Translations under genes and position numbers: made by a program | From: JAICYJ01 sp038212095 | Lineage (GTDB): Bacteria > Actinomycetota > Thermoleophilia > Gaiellales > JAICJC01 | DNA: 64,000 nt | NCBI GenBank assembly: GCA_038212095.1 | Contig: JBBQUW010000003.1 | Coordinates: forward strand, 90,488 to 154,487 | Direction: 5' to 3' | Shown here: piece by piece, positions 32,601 through 41,565 of the stretch | How the letters are laid out: each line of letters starts with the position of its first letter | Position numbering within the stretch: the first letter of the stretch is position 1 | Notes under the pieces: generated by a model | The model's database searches: none | What the model saw: only the letters and a program-made list of their open reading frames with translations | What the model was told of the DNA's origin: nothing

Positions 32601-35339
32601 CTAGTGGTGCCCGGCCAAGGCGTCGCTGTCCGAGGTCAGGTTGATCTGAACCTGGATGTCGCCCTTATCCGCAGCACGCCCGGGGATTCCGGTGAGGACG
32701 GAGATCTGCTTGATGCAGGCACTTCCGGCCGTATCGGTGTAGCCGCCGATCGGCGTGGGCCGAGCGAAGTTCACGTTACCCGCTCCTCCCCTTAAGATCG
32801 GCAGTGAACAGAAGTGGGCCAGGCCAGGAGCATTCAAGTAGTTCGCACCGCGCGAGTCGTGCGCGGCGAGGAACGCCGACGTCTCGTAAAAGATCGGCAA
32901 GTTGTTGGGATAGCAGTTCGTGGCCGTCGTCCCTGACCCCGTCCCACAGGCCGGTTTCTTGGAGAGCGTGGTTGGGATCGTGCTCGAGTCCCACCTGATG
33001 ATCATGACAAGCGGCTTGGAAGGCTGGTCGTAGCCGGCGAGCGCGCCAAGGTTCTGGGCTCCCGTTGTGGAGATGCAGCTTCCGAACGTCCCACACACGA
33101 AACTTGTGAGATCAACGTGCCCTTGCACCCCGAACACGCCCCCGTTTCCGCTGGGAACGATGTACTGAACGCAGGTTGGGTGGTCGAGGGTGGCTGTTGT
33201 ACAGGTGGTCAGGGTCGTGCTCGTGCCGGTCGGCACCGCGGTAGCCACGGCATTGACCGACGGCGTGGCGACAAACTTCGCAGGATCTCCTGTCCCGGCC
33301 GCATTAAGGGCGCTCACCTTGAAGGTGTAGCCGCCTAGCAAGTCGTTGTTGAGCCCGGAGATGCTGTATCGGTAGCAGTCGTTTGCCCCAATGTTTCCGC
33401 ACGCGCCGGTGGTCGCGGGAAGGGGAAGATTGAAGGTCTGGGTCGACCCACCCCCTGTGGGCGTGACCTTGATCTGGTAGCTCGTAATCGATTGGCCGCC
33501 CTCTTGGGCTGGCTGCTCCCAAGTCAAAAGCGCGGAGATCGGCGTAGCCGGTTGGCCGTTACCGGGGATCACAAACAGGTTCTGCGGCGGACTCGGCGCG
33601 GTGTGGATGTTCAGATACGCGTGCGTCGCAGTAATGCTGTTGTTGTCGGAGTTTGGGTCCCCAGTCGGGCTCTGGACGACGGCGGACGCCGTCTGGTTGA
33701 CCGCGATCGGACCGCTCACTCGGGTGCCTAGGCACGTCGGGCTGTACTGGTGACCGAGGCAGGGGTCGGCCTTCACCACAATGCTCACCGTTCGACTGGT
33801 TCCGGGCGTGATTGGGAGTGGCAGCAGTGCACTCACACTTTGCTCGACCAGCGTCGACGGTACCTCGAACGTGGCACCTTGGGCGTCGGACGGGCCAGTG
33901 TTCGTAAACGTAAACGAGAGCGTGGCAGTCGAGACTCCATTGGCGAGCAGGCAAGGTGGGGAGGCCGGAACAACAGTGCACCCGGTCGACGAGACCGTCA
34001 TGGAGGTTGCCTCGAGATTCGCGACCGTGACGACGTCGACGATCGCATCACCGTCGTTATTGAAGGATGTGCCAGATGGCTCCGGCGTGGCGCTGCCACC
34101 CGTCGCAACCGACGCCTGATCGTCGTGCGAACCGTCGATTACGGAGTGGTCGACTTTGACTCCAACCGTGAACACGTGTGTCTTCTGCGGATCGCGTTCG
34201 TCGGCGGCCGTGCAGACGACCGTCTGACCCAACGCTGGCATTCCCGTGGCCGAGCACCCAGTGCCCGATTGGAACACAAACCCCGCCGGAAGATGATCGG
34301 TCACCGAATAAGAGCCATTGTGGTCAGAGGGGCCGTTGTTTGTGACGGTGTAGACGTACGAGAATGCCCCGTTGACGGCATCGCCCGCCACATACGGCGG
34401 GGTCACCGCTACGGGATGGGTCGTCGAAACCACCAACGCCAGATCCGCCCGAGCGATCACGTGCACGGTCGCGGAGTCCGTATCAGGATGGGTCGTGTCC
34501 GGTGCCGACTCCGGTCGAGTCGGCACCACCTCAGCCTGCACCACGTGATCACCAACCGAAGCGCCATGCAGCACATTCACCGGCAACGCGAACGACGCAT
34601 GATCCAACGACGCCGACGTCGGATCCAGATTCGACCCATCGCACGTCACCACCAAACCCGACGGCGAGCAGTCACTCGGCAACGTCCCAAACGACAAATC
34701 AGACCCCGGCAGCGTCACCTTCGCCTGCCACGTCCCGCTGTCCGACGCCCCATAATTCGTCACCGTCGCAGTCGCAACAAACGAATCCAACCCCGCCACC
34801 TGAGAAGCAGACGGAACACCACTCAACACAACCCCAAGATCCGCCCGAGTTTCGACGGTTATGTCTTGGGACCCGGTGGTCGAGGTGAATCCACCGTCAG
34901 AACTTGAGGTCGAGAATCCGATTGCGCTGGTGCCCGCCGCGTTGTGGGCCGCGGTGAGCAGAACGGCGAACGAATCGGGCGGGTCAGTTTGGCCAAGCGC
35001 AGGTCGATTACAGTTGATGGTTGTTGGATCGCCCCCGGGAGACGTGCAGTTGGTGTCGCTCCCCGACAGCGTCACACCGGACGGGAGGGAGTTCAGAGTC
35101 AGCGTGTACCCGGTTGGTAGATCGGGGCCGCCGGTGTTGGTGACCTGCACCCCGACCGAAAAGTCGGAGCCGCCGGCGACGGCGGCTCCACCAGAGGGTG
35201 GCGTGATCTGAACTGTCAGCGTTCCCACGACGCCTTGACTGACGGCAGCGTTCGAAAGCGCGCCGATGGCGAGCACAGCAACTACGCCGAGAACGTACCC
35301 TGGGCGCCGCCAACCGCGATTCGATCTGGTCATTCTCAC
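32601..35339 (-). CDS. large secreted protein with CARDB/DUF11-like and fibronectin III-like domains
   Basis: 912 residues. A basic start and hydrophobic core (VLGVVAVLAIGALSNAAVS) form a signal peptide. From about 40 to 600 there are at least four repeats of an immunoglobulin-like fold with the pattern VxVTNxGxSD...LPxG(F/V), typical of DUF11/CARDB surface proteins. One fibronectin III-like domain follows (ITSYQIKVTPTGGG, YTFKVSALNAAG, about 610-715), then a Cys-containing C-terminal domain of about 190 residues that I do not recognise. No sortase motif or C-terminal anchor, so it is probably released or bound non-covalently. GTG 35339 follows GAGGGG. Codon use changes inside the gene (see findings). 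Confidence 0.8.
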   Translation of the reverse strand: MRMTRSNRGWRRPGYVLGVVAVLAIGALSNAAVSQGVVGTLTVQITPPSGGAAVAGGSDFSVGVQVTNTGGPDLPTGYTLTLNSLPSGVTLSGSDTNCTSPGGDPTTINCNRPALGQTDPPDSFAVLLTAAHNAAGTSAIGFSTSSSDGGFTSTTGSQDITVETRADLGVVLSGVPSASQVAGLDSFVATATVTNYGASDSGTWQAKVTLPGSDLSFGTLPSDCSPSGLVVTCDGSNLDPTSASLDHASFALPVNVLHGASVGDHVVQAEVVPTRPESAPDTTHPDTDSATVHVIARADLALVVSTTHPVAVTPPYVAGDAVNGAFSYVYTVTNNGPSDHNGSYSVTDHLPAGFVFQSGTGCSATGMPALGQTVVCTAADERDPQKTHVFTVGVKVDHSVIDGSHDDQASVATGGSATPEPSGTSFNNDGDAIVDVVTVANLEATSMTVSSTGCTVVPASPPCLLANGVSTATLSFTFTNTGPSDAQGATFEVPSTLVEQSVSALLPLPITPGTSRTVSIVVKADPCLGHQYSPTCLGTRVSGPIAVNQTASAVVQSPTGDPNSDNNSITATHAYLNIHTAPSPPQNLFVIPGNGQPATPISALLTWEQPAQEGGQSITSYQIKVTPTGGGSTQTFNLPLPATTGACGNIGANDCYRYSISGLNNDLLGGYTFKVSALNAAGTGDPAKFVATPSVNAVATAVPTGTSTTLTTCTTATLDHPTCVQYIVPSGNGGVFGVQGHVDLTSFVCGTFGSCISTTGAQNLGALAGYDQPSKPLVMIIRWDSSTIPTTLSKKPACGTGSGTTATNCYPNNLPIFYETSAFLAAHDSRGANYLNAPGLAHFCSLPILRGGAGNVNFARPTPIGGYTDTAGSACIKQISVLTGIPGRAADKGDIQVQINLTSDSDALAGHH

Positions 35340-35360
35340 GCTTCCCCTCAGAACGGAGCC

Positions 35361-35389
35361 ATTCTGGCCCTACGACGAGGGAGAGTCAA
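35361..35389 (-). promoter_or_regulatory. promoter of the secreted repeat protein
   Basis: On the minus strand TTGACT (35389 to 35384), a 17-bp spacer and CAGAAT (35366 to 35361). Transcription would begin near 35354, leaving a 15-nt leader with a GAGGGG ribosome site. Confidence 0.65.
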
Positions 35390-35401
35390 GGGGTAACCTG
35401 T

Positions 35402-36538
35402 CTACGCCGCCTCGGGCGTCGTCCGCTGCTCGATCGGCTCGTAGGCGTGCGGCGCCGGCCCGATGTACTCGGAGCTGGGTCGGATCAGGCGGTTGTCCCC
35501 GTGCTGCTCGATCACGTGCGCGGCCCAACCCACGACCCGGCTCATGGCGAAGATGGGCGTGAACAGCCCGGTCTCGATGCCCAGGTAGTGGTAGGTGGAG
35601 GCGGAGTAGAAGTCGACGTTGGGGTACAGGCCCTTCTCCTCCAGCACCGCGTGCTCGATGTGCTCGCTCATCGCGAACCACTGCGGCTCGTCGGATCGCT
35701 CGGCCAGCGTCTTGCTGAACCGCTTCAGAATCACGGCGCGCGGGTCGTACGTCTTGTAGACGCGGTGGCCGAAGCCCATGATGCGCTGCTTTCGGTCGAG
35801 CCGGCCGCGGATCTCCTGCTCGATGTTCTCGTCGGTGCCGATCTCGGCCAGCAGGTGCATCACCTGCTCGTTGGCGCCGCCGTGCAAGGGGCCCTTCAGC
35901 GCGCCGATCGCGCCGGTGATGGCTGAGTGCATGTCAGACAGCGTCGAGGCGATCACGCGAGCGGTGAACGTGGAGGCGTTCATCTCGTGGTCGGCGTGAA
36001 GAATCAGCGCGACGTCAAACGTCTTGGCGGCCTGGTCGTCGGGCCGCTCCCCGGACAGCATCCACAGGAAGTTTGCGGCGTGGCCCAGCTGCGCTTCCGG
36101 CTCGATCGGCTCGAGACCACGCCGGCGACGATCGTAGCGGGCGACCATGGTCGGCATCTTCGCGATCAGCCGGCTGGCCTTGCGGAAGTTGGCCTGCTCC
36201 TCGTTGGAGGCCTTGTCCGGATCGTCGAACGAGTCGGCCGAGACGGCGGTGCGCAACATCTCCATCGGCGCCGCGTGGCTTGCCAGCATGTCGATCACCG
36301 ACGCCGTCTCCTCCGACAGCGGTCGCGCCGCGCACAGATCGGCGTTGAACTCCTCCAGCTCGGACGCCGTCGGCAGCCGCCCCTTCAGCGTCAGGAAGCA
36401 GACCTCCTCGTAGCTCGAGTGTTCGGCCAGGTCGCCGACGTCGTATCCACCGTAGATCAGCACTCCGTTCGTGCCGTCGATCGAGCACAGCCGGCTACGC
36501 GCGACGACGATCCCCTCGAGTCCTCCCTTGTCCGCCAT
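35402..36538 (-). CDS. gltA: citrate synthase
   Basis: 378 residues, the short hexameric-type citrate synthase/2-methylcitrate synthase fold. The catalytic histidines are in VALILHADHEMNASTF (about 175-190) and GPLHGGANE (about 216-224), with the catalytic Asp region in YPNVDFYSASTYHYLG (about 315-330) and Arg in MGFGHRVYKTYDPRA. ATG 36538 has an AAAGG site 5 bases upstream; further upstream TTG starts lack support. Divergent from malate dehydrogenase, whose product oxaloacetate it uses. Methylcitrate synthase activity cannot be excluded from sequence. Confidence 0.93.
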   Translation of the reverse strand: MADKGGLEGIVVARSRLCSIDGTNGVLIYGGYDVGDLAEHSSYEEVCFLTLKGRLPTASELEEFNADLCAARPLSEETASVIDMLASHAAPMEMLRTAVSADSFDDPDKASNEEQANFRKASRLIAKMPTMVARYDRRRRGLEPIEPEAQLGHAANFLWMLSGERPDDQAAKTFDVALILHADHEMNASTFTARVIASTLSDMHSAITGAIGALKGPLHGGANEQVMHLLAEIGTDENIEQEIRGRLDRKQRIMGFGHRVYKTYDPRAVILKRFSKTLAERSDEPQWFAMSEHIEHAVLEEKGLYPNVDFYSASTYHYLGIETGLFTPIFAMSRVVGWAAHVIEQHGDNRLIRPSSEYIGPAPHAYEPIEQRTTPEAA

Positions 36539-36637
36539 GGCCGCCTTTCGCTGGTTCGACTTCGACCGGATGGTAGCCAATCGTGCGAGAATCGAGCCGA
36601 TCGAGAACCATCAAGCGTCGTCTGGGGGAATGTGGGC

Positions 36638-37570
36638 ATGAGCCGTCTCAAGATCACTGTCGTCGGTGCGGGCAACGTCGGTGCGACCACAGCGCAGCGT
36701 CTGGCCGAGCGCGACTACGCCGACGTCGTGCTGGTCGACATCGTCGAGGGCCTGCCGCAGGGCAAGGCGCTCGACCTGAACGAGACCGGGCCGGTGGTGG
36801 GGTACGAGCCCAACGTGGTGGGCAGCAACGGCTACGAAGAGACGGCCGGCTCGCACATCTGCGTGATCACGTCGGGCATCGCCCGCAAGCCGGGCATGAG
36901 CCGCGACGATCTGCTGACCACCAACCAGAAGATCGTCGGCGACGTGACCAAGAACCTGGTCGCGCACTCGCCGCAGACGATCCTGATCGTCGTCACCAAC
37001 CCGCTGGACGCGATGTGCCAGGTCGCCTTCAAGGAGTCCCGCCTGCCCCGCGAGCGCGTGATCGGCATGGCCGGCGTGCTCGACTCGGCCCGCTTCCGCA
37101 CCTTCCTGGCCTGGGAGCTGGGCGTCTCGGTACGCGACGTGACCGGCTTCGTGCTCGGTGGCCATGGCGACCAGATGGTGCCGGTCACCTCCTACACAAA
37201 CGTGGCTGGGATCCCCGTCAGCGAGCTGATCCCCGCGCCCCGGCTGGCCGAGATCGTGCAGCGCACGCGCGACGGCGGCGCCGAGGTGGTCAAGCTGCTC
37301 AAGTCAGGCTCGGCCTATTACGCGCCCTCCGCGTCGGTCTGCGAGATGGTCGACTCGATCGTGTACGACCAGAAGCGGGTGCTGCCCTGCGCCGCCCACC
37401 TGGAGGGCGAGTTCGGGCTGCACGGCATCTTCATGGGAGTGCCTTGCCGGCTGGGCGCCGGCGGCCTGGAGGAGATCGTCAAGATCAGCCTCAACGAGGA
37501 CGAGCAGCGCCAGCTCGAGAAGTCCGCGGCGGCGGTGCGTGAGCTGGTCGAGGTGATGGGGCTGTCGTAG
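36638..37570 (+). CDS. mdh: malate dehydrogenase, LDH-like type
   Basis: Interconverts malate and oxaloacetate with NAD. 310 residues. The nucleotide loop is ITVVGAGNVGATTAQ (about 6-20), with the NAD-selecting acidic residue in VLVDIVEG. Substrate arginines lie in IARKPGMSRDDLL and DSARFRTFLA, and the catalytic His is in GGHGDQMVP. The Arg in the ARKPGMSR loop is expected for malate rather than lactate. ATG 36638 follows GGGGGA at 36625. The 99-bp gap to the citrate synthase gene must hold both promoters; I see no strong one. Confidence 0.95.
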   Translation: MSRLKITVVGAGNVGATTAQRLAERDYADVVLVDIVEGLPQGKALDLNETGPVVGYEPNVVGSNGYEETAGSHICVITSGIARKPGMSRDDLLTTNQKIVGDVTKNLVAHSPQTILIVVTNPLDAMCQVAFKESRLPRERVIGMAGVLDSARFRTFLAWELGVSVRDVTGFVLGGHGDQMVPVTSYTNVAGIPVSELIPAPRLAEIVQRTRDGGAEVVKLLKSGSAYYAPSASVCEMVDSIVYDQKRVLPCAAHLEGEFGLHGIFMGVPCRLGAGGLEEIVKISLNEDEQRQLEKSAAAVRELVEVMGLS

Positions 37571-37573
37571 CCC

Positions 37574-38530
37574 TCAGGCGGGTGGCGCGTCGCGGCGCGA
37601 GAGCGCCTTCAGCGAGAGCATCTCGAAGCAGGCGCTGGCCGCCACCCAGGCGGTGATGTTTGCCGGCTGGTCGTAGACCGGCGCCACCTCGACGCAGTCG
37701 AAGCCGCGGAAATCGATCCCGGTCAGCGCCCGCAGGTAGGCCAGCGCCTGGCTGCTGGACGGCCCGCCCACTTCGGGCGTGCCGGTGGCCGGCGCGAAGG
37801 CCGGATCGACGAAGTCGATGTCGAACGAGAGGTAGGCCGGCCGGCCACCGACCCGGGCACGGACGCGGTCGCCGTACTGTCCTGGCGTCAGCGTCTCGAG
37901 CTCGTCCCAGTAGATCGCGTCGTAGCCCAGCAGCCGCGGCGCCTCCACGTCGTCCGCTCCGTACAGCGTGCCGCGCATGCCGGCCTGCACCGACGCTCGC
38001 GGATCGACCAGGCCCTCCTCGACGGCGCGCCGAAACACGGTGCCGTGAAAGTAGCGCGCGCCGTAGTAGGAGTCCCACACGTCGGCGTGGGCGTCCAGGT
38101 GCACCAGCGCCAGCGGGCCGTGCACCGACGCCGCCGCCCGCAGCTCGGCCAGCACCATCGAGTGGTCGCCGCCCAGGCACAGCGGCGTCACGCCCGCAGC
38201 GTGGATCGGTCGCAGGAAGGCCTCGATCCGCTCCAGCGTCTGCTCGTGGTAGCCGGGCACCGTGGGCGAATCGCCATAGTCCACCATCGAGAGATGCTCC
38301 GTCACGTCCACGCGGAGGTGGGGGTTGTAGGGGCGCAGCAGCGCCGCCGCACTGCGGATCCCCTCCGGGCCAAAGCGCGCCCCAGACTTGAACGAGACGG
38401 CGTCGTCGGTGGGGATGCCGAGGATCGCAACGTCCACGTCATCCAGCGTCTCGACGTGCGGCAGCCGCATGAACGTGCGAGGACCCGAGAAGCGGGGCGT
38501 GACAGACGAGTCGGCGGGGCCGTAGCGCAT
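37574..38530 (-). CDS. ureohydrolase, agmatinase-like
   Basis: 318 residues of the arginase/agmatinase/guanidinobutyrase family. The binuclear manganese ligands are all present: GGDHS (about 121-125), DAHADVWD (about 145-152) and SFDIDFVDP (about 229-237), with the GTPEVGG loop after. Expected to release urea from a guanidino compound such as agmatine or guanidinobutyrate; the exact substrate is not readable. ATG 38530 lies 8 bases after a TACGAT -10 box that is shared in reverse with the divergent SDR gene. Confidence 0.85.
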   Translation of the reverse strand: MRYGPADSSVTPRFSGPRTFMRLPHVETLDDVDVAILGIPTDDAVSFKSGARFGPEGIRSAAALLRPYNPHLRVDVTEHLSMVDYGDSPTVPGYHEQTLERIEAFLRPIHAAGVTPLCLGGDHSMVLAELRAAASVHGPLALVHLDAHADVWDSYYGARYFHGTVFRRAVEEGLVDPRASVQAGMRGTLYGADDVEAPRLLGYDAIYWDELETLTPGQYGDRVRARVGGRPAYLSFDIDFVDPAFAPATGTPEVGGPSSSQALAYLRALTGIDFRGFDCVEVAPVYDQPANITAWVAASACFEMLSLKALSRRDAPPA

Positions 38531-38537
38531 CGGTGGG

Positions 38538-38544
38538 TATCGTA
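38538..38544. promoter_or_regulatory. symmetric -10 element shared by two divergent genes
   Basis: The 7-bp TATCGTA reads as TATCGT on the plus strand (start of transcription predicted at 38550, the GTG of the SDR gene) and as TACGAT on the minus strand (start predicted at 38532, ATG of the ureohydrolase at 38530). The start codons are only 19 bp apart, so the two polymerases would compete for one site. Confidence 0.6.
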
Positions 38545-38549
38545 CCGGC

Positions 38550-39311
38550 GTGGATCTGGGACTGAACGACACAACCGCGATCGTGTGCGGCGCCTCGTCC
38601 GGCATCGGCCTGGCGATCGCCCAGACGCTGTCCGCGGAGGGCTGTGCCGTGACGATGCTGGCACGCGACCGCGACCGGCTGGAGGCGGCCGCGGCCACCG
38701 TGCCCGGCTCCCTGGCGGTACCCGGCGACGTGCGCGACCAGCAGGCGCTTGAGCGCGTCGTGGCCGAGACCGTGTCGGCCCGCGGGCGGCTGGACATCCT
38801 GATCAACAACGCCGGCGGTCCGCCCGCCGGCAGCTTCGAGTCGACGCCGCCGGAGGCGTGGATCGAGGCCTTCGAGCTGACGCTGCACTCGGCCGTACGG
38901 CTGACGCGCATCGCGCTCCCCCACCTCAAGGCAAGCGGCCGCGGCCGGGTCGTCAACGTCGCCTCGTGGTCGGTGCGCGAACCGATCGACGACCTCGTGC
39001 TGTCCAACGCGATCCGGCCGGGCGTGATCGGTCTGGCAAAGACGCTATCTCACGAGCTGGGCGGCCACGGCATCACCGTCAACACGGTCGCCCCGGGCAA
39101 GATCGACACGCCCCGGGCGCGCGAGCTGTCGGCACGGCACGCCGACCCGGATGCCGCCCTACGGGGCGAGCTGCTCTCGATCCCGGCCGGGCGGGTCGGC
39201 ACCGCCGCCGAGGTGGCGGCCGCCGTCGCCTTTCTCTGCTCACGCAGCGCTGGCTACATCTCCGGCAGCGTGCTGCCCGTGGACGGCGGCGCGCTGCGGG
39301 GAATCTGGTAG
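38550..39311 (+). CDS. short-chain dehydrogenase/reductase-like protein with altered catalytic residues
   Basis: 253 residues with a normal SDR cofactor site (IVCGASSGIGLAIAQ, about 11-25), the NNAGG motif near 88-92 and VNVASWS. At the position of the YxxxK catalytic pair the sequence reads SNAIR (Ser152, Arg156), so Tyr and Lys are both missing, although VIGLAKTLSHELG and the C-terminal VLPVDGG are standard. It may be a non-canonical reductase or a binding protein. GTG 38550 is exactly seven bases past the end of the TATCGT box, so leaderless. Confidence 0.85.
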   Translation: MDLGLNDTTAIVCGASSGIGLAIAQTLSAEGCAVTMLARDRDRLEAAAATVPGSLAVPGDVRDQQALERVVAETVSARGRLDILINNAGGPPAGSFESTPPEAWIEAFELTLHSAVRLTRIALPHLKASGRGRVVNVASWSVREPIDDLVLSNAIRPGVIGLAKTLSHELGGHGITVNTVAPGKIDTPRARELSARHADPDAALRGELLSIPAGRVGTAAEVAAAVAFLCSRSAGYISGSVLPVDGGALRGIW

Positions 39312-39338
39312 CAATCATGAGCTCGTATCGTTAACCGC

Positions 39339-40166
39339 GTGCCAACCTGCTACCGCCATCCGAATCGCGAGACGGGCGTCAGCTGCTCCAACTGCGGCCG
39401 ACCGATCTGCCCCGACTGCATGACCCAGACCCCGGTCGGCATCCGCTGCCCGGAGTGCAGCGGTCGCACGCGGGTCAAACGGCCGGCCTTCCTGATGGGG
39501 CACGAGCCGTACCTGACGATGCTGCTGATCCTTGCAAACGTCGGCATGTACGTGATCACCAATCCGAGCCTCGGCCTGGGCGGAGGGCTGTTCAGCGGCA
39601 CGCTCAACGCCCGTGGCACCGGCCTGACGCTGTTCGGGCCGGCCGTGCAGAACGGCGAGTACTACCGGCTGGTCAGCTCGGCCTTCATCCACTACGGGCC
39701 TGCGCACATCGCGTTCAACATGTACGCGCTGTACCTGCTGGGCTCGGCCCTTGAGCGCTACGCGGGCAGCTTCCGATTCGGCGCGATCTACCTGCTGTCG
39801 GCGCTGGGCGGCAGCTTCGGCGCGCTGCTCGTCTCGCCAAACGCCCAGACGGCCGGCGCATCCGGCGCCATCTTCGGCCTGATGGGCGCGATGCTGGTGC
39901 TGGAGCGACACCGCGGCGTCTCGCTGCTCGGCGGCTCGATCGGCGGACTGCTGGTGATCAACCTGATCTTCACGTTCGGCATCCCCGGCATCTCGATCGG
40001 CGGCCACATCGGCGGCCTGATCGCGGGCATCGCGTCTGGCATCGTGCTGTCGGGCTATGGCCGCGGGCACCTGGCACACGGCCGGATGACGCCGCTGACC
40101 GCGCTCGGGCTGGTCGTGATCGGCGTTGCCGTGGTGGCCGGCTCGCTGGCAGTGGCGGGCGGGTGA
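39339..40166 (+). CDS. rhomboid family intramembrane serine protease with N-terminal zinc finger
   Basis: 275 residues. The N-terminal 45 residues are a B-box-like zinc finger (CYRH, CSNC, CPDC, CPEC). Six or seven transmembrane helices follow. Catalytic Ser is in GASGAIFGLMG (about 169-179), His is in GGHIGGLIAG, and HIAFNMYALYLLG marks the helix with the conserved His/Asn. All catalytic residues are present. GTG 39339 is eight bases past the end of a TATCGT box (39326-39331). Its stop overlaps the start of the PDZ-Lon protease gene (TGATG), so the two proteases are co-translated. Confidence 0.9.
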   Translation: MPTCYRHPNRETGVSCSNCGRPICPDCMTQTPVGIRCPECSGRTRVKRPAFLMGHEPYLTMLLILANVGMYVITNPSLGLGGGLFSGTLNARGTGLTLFGPAVQNGEYYRLVSSAFIHYGPAHIAFNMYALYLLGSALERYAGSFRFGAIYLLSALGGSFGALLVSPNAQTAGASGAIFGLMGAMLVLERHRGVSLLGGSIGGLLVINLIFTFGIPGISIGGHIGGLIAGIASGIVLSGYGRGHLAHGRMTPLTALGLVVIGVAVVAGSLAVAGG

Positions 40167-41185
40167 TGGGGCTGCGGCGACCTCAGTGGCCGGTCGTGCT
40201 GGCGGTCGCGTTCGCGCTCCCCAGCGGCGGATTGCTGTACGGCTGGGAGACGCAGTCGGGCTACTACGCCTTCCTGCCCGATCCCGCCCACCCGGCGGCT
40301 CAGGTGGTGCACGTCGCTGGAGAGCAGCAGCCGGCCCAGGGCAGCGGCTTCTACTTCGTCGACGTCAACCTGCTCCAGGCCAACCTGATTCAGAAGCTGT
40401 GGGCCGAGCACCTGGTGGACGGAGCGGCACTCGTGCCCGATAGCCAGATCCTCAGCCCCGGCCAGTCCAACCAGCAGCGCGTCAGCGAGGACATGCGGGC
40501 GATGACCAGCTCCCAGCAGACGGCGCAGGTGGTGGCCGAGCGAGCGCTGGGTAAGCCGGTCACGATCGACCCGCTGGGCGCGCAGCTGGTGGCGATCGAG
40601 AACGGCCTGCCCGCCGCACGGGCGGGGATCAAGGCGGGCGACATCGTGACCGCAGCCAACGGCCACCAGGTGCATTCAGCCGCCGATCTGATCTCCGCCA
40701 TGAGCGGTGTCAAGCCCGGCGCACAGGTGCAACTGGTGTTGACCAAGGCCGGCTCCGTGACGCTGACGACGGTCGCCAACAGCAAGCTGCCCGGCCGTGC
40801 GCTGATCGGCGTCTCGATCGACGATGCCGTGCGGGTCGGCCGGATTCCGATCCCGGTCACGTTCTCGACCGGTGGCATCGGCGGGCCGTCCGCCGGGCTG
40901 GCCTTCTCGCTCGAGATCTACGACGCCCTCAGCGGCCGCCACCTGCTGAACGGCCACAAGATCGCGGTCACCGGGGAGCTCGATCTGAGTGGCGGGGTGC
41001 ACGAGATCGGCGGCGTCCAGCAGAAGACGGTGGGCGCGATCGACGCCGGCGCGGACGTCTTCATCGTGCCCAAGGGCGCCAACGAGCGTGACGCTCGCGC
41101 AGCGGCGCACGGACGCATCACGATCATCGGCGTGACAAGTTTCGACCAGGCGCTGGCCGCCATCCGGAAGCTGCCGAAGCGGTGA
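40166..41185 (+). CDS. YlbL-type membrane-anchored PDZ/Lon (S16) protease
   Basis: 339 residues: an N-terminal transmembrane anchor (VVLAVAFALPSGGLLYGW), an extracytoplasmic region, and a PDZ domain (about 130-215, with AARAGIKAGDIVTAANG). A Lon proteolytic domain follows with the Ser nucleophile in GGIGGPSAGLAFSL (about 234-247) and the catalytic Lys in GGVQQKTVGAI (about 285). No AAA+ domain. Such proteins process exported or membrane substrates. It is coupled to the rhomboid gene upstream by a 1-base stop/start overlap, suggesting joint action on membrane proteins. Confidence 0.9.
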   Translation: MGLRRPQWPVVLAVAFALPSGGLLYGWETQSGYYAFLPDPAHPAAQVVHVAGEQQPAQGSGFYFVDVNLLQANLIQKLWAEHLVDGAALVPDSQILSPGQSNQQRVSEDMRAMTSSQQTAQVVAERALGKPVTIDPLGAQLVAIENGLPAARAGIKAGDIVTAANGHQVHSAADLISAMSGVKPGAQVQLVLTKAGSVTLTTVANSKLPGRALIGVSIDDAVRVGRIPIPVTFSTGGIGGPSAGLAFSLEIYDALSGRHLLNGHKIAVTGELDLSGGVHEIGGVQQKTVGAIDAGADVFIVPKGANERDARAAAHGRITIIGVTSFDQALAAIRKLPKR

Positions 41186-41314
41186 CGGAGTGGTGAAACC
41201 TTCTGCCGCAAACACCGAATATTCCACCCGGGCAACGGTGGATCAGCGGGCGCGAGGTGCATACACTGGCCCCTCGCAACGTCTTGGACGATCCTCCACC
41301 GAAGGGCACCACAC

Positions 41315-41530
41315 ATGGCACAGAAGGCTCGATGCGTCACCTGCAACGACTGCTTCTTTCGCAAGACGAGCCTCTGCGCACTGGATATCAGCGAGCCCTG
41401 TCCCACCTTCCGCCCGGTGCTGAGGGGCCGCATGGTCGCCCCCCGACAGCCGCCCCTGGTCGAGCCGACGCCGCAGTACCTGCCCGCAGCATGGGCCGGT
41501 GGCGCTCGCGTGGCCGCCTCCGTCGCCTGA
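41315..41530 (+). CDS. small cysteine-rich protein, putative zinc or iron-sulfur binding
   Basis: 71 residues. The N-terminal half has CVTCNDCFFRKTSLC and a fifth Cys in EPCPTF (Cys 7, 10, 13, 21 and 29), enough for a metal site. The remainder is Pro-rich and ends hydrophobic. A TACACT box at 41262-41267 lies 48 bp upstream of ATG 41315, and GAAGGG is at 41300-41305. No family name recognised. Low length makes this moderate, but the ordered cysteine spacing and promoter support a gene. Confidence 0.6.
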   Translation: MAQKARCVTCNDCFFRKTSLCALDISEPCPTFRPVLRGRMVAPRQPPLVEPTPQYLPAAWAGGARVAASVA

Positions 41531-41565
41531 CACGTTCCCTCCAGCCTCCGCGCGCTGCGGCGGTG

